Source: Lingula anatina
Taxonomy: Eukaryota; Brachiopoda; Lingulata; Lingulida; Lingulidae
DNA: 64,000 bases
Assembly (NCBI RefSeq): GCF_001039355.2
Contig: NW_019774681.1
Location: 408,042-472,041, forward strand
Direction of reading: 5' to 3'
Positions 59,226 through 64,000 of this stretch are shown here, piece by piece; the first letter of the stretch is position 1; every line of letters begins with the position of its first letter. The position numbers were made by a program, and so were the translations under genes. The notes under the pieces are model-generated. The model was given only the letters and a program-made list of their open reading frames with translations, made no database searches and was not told where the DNA came from.

Positions 59226-62200
59226 TTTGTAGGAGTAGTAATTTGAAAAAAAAAAGTTACATTAGTTGTGGAAATATTTTACATGCATATTATTTTAATG
59301 CAAGTTTAACTGAATTTTTAATATATGTAAATTCTGTCTTATTGCTTAGAGTGCAACAAAACAAATATGTGTCTACTGTTTTATTAAAGCGTGTTACTTG
59401 AAATGTAATTTGAATATTGTCATGAGAAACAGTAAGCTGGCACTGCCATTAACGCACTTGTCAATATATTTATTACGTGATACCTACTAGTAGTAAAACA
59501 TGATACCTAGTTCTTCCTTCCTGTTGTCATGTATTTAATAGAGTTTGTTCAAGTAAAAGATATTATTCAGTCAATGCTTTTTTCTGCTTTGGTCATTTTT
59601 GCCAGTTTTAGCAGTTTTAGGCATTATGAATAAAGGTTAAAGATTTAAAGAGATAGAATTGATGACATATACCGTTTGCTGCAAAACGAGCTCATTTTCA
59701 GATTTAAGTCACAGATCATTACTAGGCCTAGTTTAAAACATTTCCTGACCCTGTGTACACTTGTTGCTTGGAATTGCATCAATCTCCAGTTAACAGTAGG
59801 CTTATAAACAATTCTGTCCTTGGCACAGTAAGAAAAAACTTCCATCAAATCATTAGAGGAAATGAATTGCCTACAGATCATGTCCACAGAGGGGACATTA
59901 GCTATCCTCCCTTAAGAACTCTTGGTCACTGTGCAGGTTTTACTGTATGATTAAAGAACTTAGAAATTAATAACCATGCACTGTTAAGGGCATCTGCTGA
60001 ATAACACTACTGGACATGTAGGTGCATTATAATTGCATATATATATTTTCATTTTGTTGATCTGCCTTGAATATTGAATCATCCATGTCTCTGGCATACA
60101 TATTTAACACTTGTAGAGTAATCATGGAATATTGGGAAGCCAACATGATATTGATCCTCTGTGAAGTTCAAGAACCATGGGCCAGCAGAACAACACACTT
60201 CTTTTTTATCAGTCATATTTGTGATCAATCCACATTGGCACTAAGAGGATTTTATTCAAGTGGTGATCTGTTCAGTACAGGCACCCACCCCGAGTTTCAG
60301 AGAGTCATTGAAACTGACCTCTGTTATCACCCTGCCTCTGCAGTTTCTAGTAACCTCTGAAACTTGGGGTAGACGGATGATATTTGAAATTCATTTCTGA
60401 TCTACAGACTGTGATTTATTAGTGGTGGGATGTCAAAATTAAGGAGGAATTATACAGGGGACATATCGAAGAAGAGTTCAAAATCAAGAAAATGATAAAT
60501 AGTATGAAAATGAATAAATAATGGATGAATGAATGAATGAATCATGGATGGGTGGATGAATGATGCAGGACTGCACTGGGAGAGAGCACACCATGATAAG
60601 CCCTTGGTCAAAGGATGATGATAATGAAAGAATGGATGGATGGATGGATGAGTGAGAGAAATCAGGAAAAGCTTTGAAAAGGGGATCTGGCTATTCAGGA
60701 AATGGTAGTTCAATGGTAAAAAGTTACATCTCACCAAGAATCTATACTTGATTGAAGTCATGTTGTGGTTTTATCTCATGGGACGTGAACTATGTAAAGC
60801 AGTCGAGATAACCAGAATGAACAAGTTCACATTTAATGTAAGATTGATCTTCTTGTTAGTTTTAAGAGCATCCTTCAGACAAATCTTTTTTTTTTCTTTG
60901 GTCTTGGAAATCAATATGTCATACATCTCACCCACGTTTTGCTCTTTTAAAAATGGTTGTTGAAATAACCTTGGTTTTTTAGTTGTTTGTTTAATTCTGC
61001 CACCAAAAAAAGTAATAATGGGAGGGATGTCCCTCTTTCCTAGATAAACAGGAATGTGCGGCATATGTGGCTTGGCAATCTGTTCATCAACAAATACTAT
61101 CTAACCTATGCATATATGCATTCCATTACATGCCTTACATATATGTCGTGTTTTGCCTATGTAGTTGAAAATACTGTGCAGATATATGTGAAATGATCTG
61201 CTCAGAGATTTGGAAGTAAAATAAACACATAAACGGTGTTGTTTATTTCACAAGAAAGAAAAAATAATCCTGTATTACAGGACTTTCAAATTACTCCTTT
61301 TTACTCCATTGATCAATAGTGCTTGGAGAGTTCTTCATTTTGCAGAGGTTGATGAAAGTAAACATTTATTTTAGAAATGTGTAATATCCGTGCTTTTTAT
61401 GCTATGACAAGGATGGTTGAATAAGTTTTCAGAGTGAAAAAGAAGAATGGTTGAATAAGTTTTCAGTGTTAAAAAGAGACACTATTTTCCTTGCTATTCT
61501 ATTAAATCATCATACTTTTCTGTATTTGCTGTTGGTCCGTGAGTGAAATACCACTTCAGGTAACACGTACTAGGTTCACTCAAGGTATTAAGAGTACAAG
61601 CTTAGGGAACGGCAGTCTTGTTTTGTTGGACAGCTGGTGGAGCACCTTGGAAAGTTGTTTACTTTCACCTTGGCGTAAATCCCAAGGATCATGGTCATTC
61701 CACACCTGTGAATAGTTCTCCCAAAAATCTCAACCACTTGGCATTTTAAGATACATGAATGATATTTGTCAGGATGCTATATCATGCACTAATGGGATGC
61801 GCAACAGGGCTGGCAGCATCTTTAAAGAACGATGTGCAAAGTTTTATATTGTATATTGTGTACCGCTGAACATATCAGATGTAGTTACATAACATGCACA
61901 TAGCTAGTTAGGTAGAGCTTTTCTCCAATTATGAACCCATATGAGCTGATATAAGTCTCTCTGCACGTGTGTGTGTGTGTGTGTGTGCCCACCTGAAAGC
62001 GCATGCATGCATGTGTGGTCAGATTGCGTTATCAAGGATCCAAGATTTCTTGGATGCTACAGTACCTAGAACAATGTGGGGAGGGAGTGGCACTCATTTC
62101 TCTCTTATTATTTTGGGAAGTATATTACATTTGCTAAAATAAGCAGCGTACACAGAGTGCTGTATATAGGGTTTATAATACTCTTGCTTACATATATATT

Positions 62201-64000
62201 TATGTGGATTTTTGCCTCTGTTGGCGTTGTATTTCTTCGAGATAGAGAGTTGATTGGTTTATCAGTAATGATATTTAAATGGATAGAACCACATGGTTTT
62301 TAACTGATTTTATCCATACTTCATTTTACCATATAGGTTTAAGTTTGCCCTGTAACTTCTTTATTTGTACTAATATTCTGAATCTACTTATAGCAGTCAC
62401 TTCTCCGTTTAAGTATTATTGATATATTGCTTTCATGATATAGCAACTCTTATGACCTAAGTGTGCTTTGTCTTTGATATGGGAGAAATGTCTGACAGGT
62501 TTTTCACTGATAAGCCTGTTCAAATAATTTAAACTCAATTTATCACTTCTTTCTTCGTGGGGCATTGTTTGTCGTGTGTCAGTTCAGTTTGCCTTGTTTG
62601 TAGAATGCACACACAACTTGCTGTGCTTGTGCCAATAAATATGCTTTCTGACTGTCAGATATGAGAGAAAAATCCAGTCCTTGTCGTATTGTCATTGATG
62701 TCTATCTCTGTGTGTTGGTTTTGCTACCACAATGGCGTGATATTGAATTCAAAATGGACAAGAAAAGCATGGGAGAATACAGGGGGATAGCAAATTGATT
62801 TTTCAAAAAAAAAAAAAAAAAAATTGCTTTTTTATGTGCAAAAAAAAAAAAAAAAAAAAAAATTGACCTGGTTTTTTCTAATGGGATAGCCCCCTGAGAT
62901 AATATGTAAGTTGCGTTAGTTCAACCCAGCTTTTATGGAAAAGCACTGTTGTTCCCATCTAGATGCAGCTTTAAAAGCATAAACCTAACAGCTATGACAT
63001 TGACATTCACCAAGTATGCTTATATGAATTGATGAATATTAATGCATTTTTTGAAAAGTCTACCTCACAAAGCTTTTTGTGCTTTTCACTGGCTAATTTG
63101 GAGATGATTAAATCACAGGAATTATCTATACCACACTTAATGGCTCTTCATAAAAGCACTTTTTTTTAGCTTGAGATAAACATCCTCACCAGAGGTTTAT
63201 AGTGCCATTTGGGCATTGAAGGGCTGCTTGAAAAAGCTACACGATGGAACATTAATGTTTGTAGTGTGCTGTTGTATGGGGTGTATGTTTAAAAGCATAG
63301 CTCTGCTTGTTTATATGTTGCAGTGGTTGTGCAAGTAGAAAGGTGGTGCGCTTCATTTCTTTCCACAGGTACACTGGCAAGGTATGCCAGTATATTGATG
63401 GTCCTACCAATATAACTTGTGTGGTGAAGTGTAAGATTTGGGAACTTAAGTATAGTTTTTGTAAAACCACAGAATCCAGTAGTTACGATATTTTATTTAC
63501 CATAGAAGTCTTATAAAATTTAGATGGAATCAAGTTATGAAACAATAACAAAATATGATAAGCAGCCATTCCACGAAAAAGGGTACAATTCTGAATAATA
63601 CCTGTCGCAGCTTATTTTCAGTAGTAAAAGCATCTGCAATTTAGCTTTTTTTTAGCCTTTTTTAGCAGGACCCGATGTGTTCTACTTAAAAAACAACAAT
63701 TGATAGAGTACCACTTGCTTTGACGGGAACCCCGGGGGTCTATATGCCGCAAAAAGCACGATTTCGACGTGTCGCTTCGGTATTATAGCTGATTTGCCAC
63801 AAGAAAAAGTTTATATTTTCCCGTATTTTAGTGTTTTTAGTCCTCAACTAATTTGAATTCATGTTTCTTTTTATCATACATGGTGTTCTCTGTCGAATTT
63901 GTTGGTTAGTTACGTCACTGTCATAGTTTAATCAATGTCGCTCAGTAACCCCTAACCTCCGTAACGCTTTTTTAACTCAGTGTAAGAATAAAAGAAAATG
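59157..64000. other. PACS1/2: PACS intron 3 (continues past the window)
   Basis: No further PACS exon (expected to continue with a YPHFLK-like block) was recognised. The intron holds an (ATTT)n repeat (59179-59229), GAAT/GGAT tetranucleotide tracts (about 60520-60655), a GT tract (61967-61987) and two long A runs (62803-62862). A small inverted pair flanks 60287-60371 (ccccgagtttcagag / ctctgaaacttgggg). No gene is seen on the other strand. Confidence 0.55.
59179..59229. repeat. (ATTT)n microsatellite
   Basis: About twelve ATTT units just after PACS exon 3. Confidence 0.9.

Noticed and set aside
60520-60760. 103-codon minus-strand frame over GAAT/GGAT tracts
   Set aside because: Low-complexity repeat translation, no gene context.

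Overview
This is an AT-rich, intron-rich animal nuclear sequence. No vertebrate hallmark is visible. The gene set, long mononucleotide tracts, many foldback elements and a visible allelic duplication at an assembly gap suggest a highly heterozygous, probably marine, invertebrate. A non-vertebrate deuterostome such as an echinoderm or hemichordate is my best guess, but the clade cannot be fixed from this window. All gene models were built by reading exons, splice sites and codon phases directly.

Layout: (1) 204-16780, minus: a PTPN14/PTPN21 (Pez) FERM-type protein tyrosine phosphatase. It has FERM exons, a long PPxY-bearing linker exon and the first half of the phosphatase domain; the catalytic loop lies off the left edge. 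(2) About 19.2-19.6 kb: a short divergent promoter. (3) 20657-36702, plus: CENPF, about 3659 codons with one 7.9-kb coiled-coil exon and a C-terminal CKLQ farnesylation box. (4) 37722-38282, minus: MTRFR, a mitochondrial GGQ ribosome-rescue factor. (5) 38303-39691, minus: a DUF836 glutaredoxin-like protein (C5orf63-like) whose stop codon lies only 20 nt before the MTRFR start. (6) 39827-44961, plus: SCCPDH, 12 exons, sharing a 135-bp divergent start region with the glutaredoxin-like gene. (7) 46917 to past the right edge, plus: the first three coding exons of a PACS1/2 sorting protein, spread over very long introns.

The PTPN14-CENPF head-to-head pair matches the human 1q41 order as I remember it, so this looks like ancient microsynteny. 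CENPF acts at kinetochores and the nuclear envelope, PTPN14/21 in junction and Hippo/YAP signalling, MTRFR in mitochondrial translation rescue, and PACS in endosomal/TGN sorting. There is no sign that these genes form one pathway.

Repeats: a palindromic 260-bp element occurs twice (9.6 and 52.9 kb). Four more foldback elements cluster at 52.6-54.95 kb in PACS intron 1. A 629-bp foldback with 10-bp flanking repeats sits in the glutaredoxin-like intron. Two tandem duplications in PTPN14 carry copies of exon edges and splice sites. In CENPF there is a decayed exon, and a 311-bp exon/intron duplication next to an N that looks like two haplotypes placed in series.
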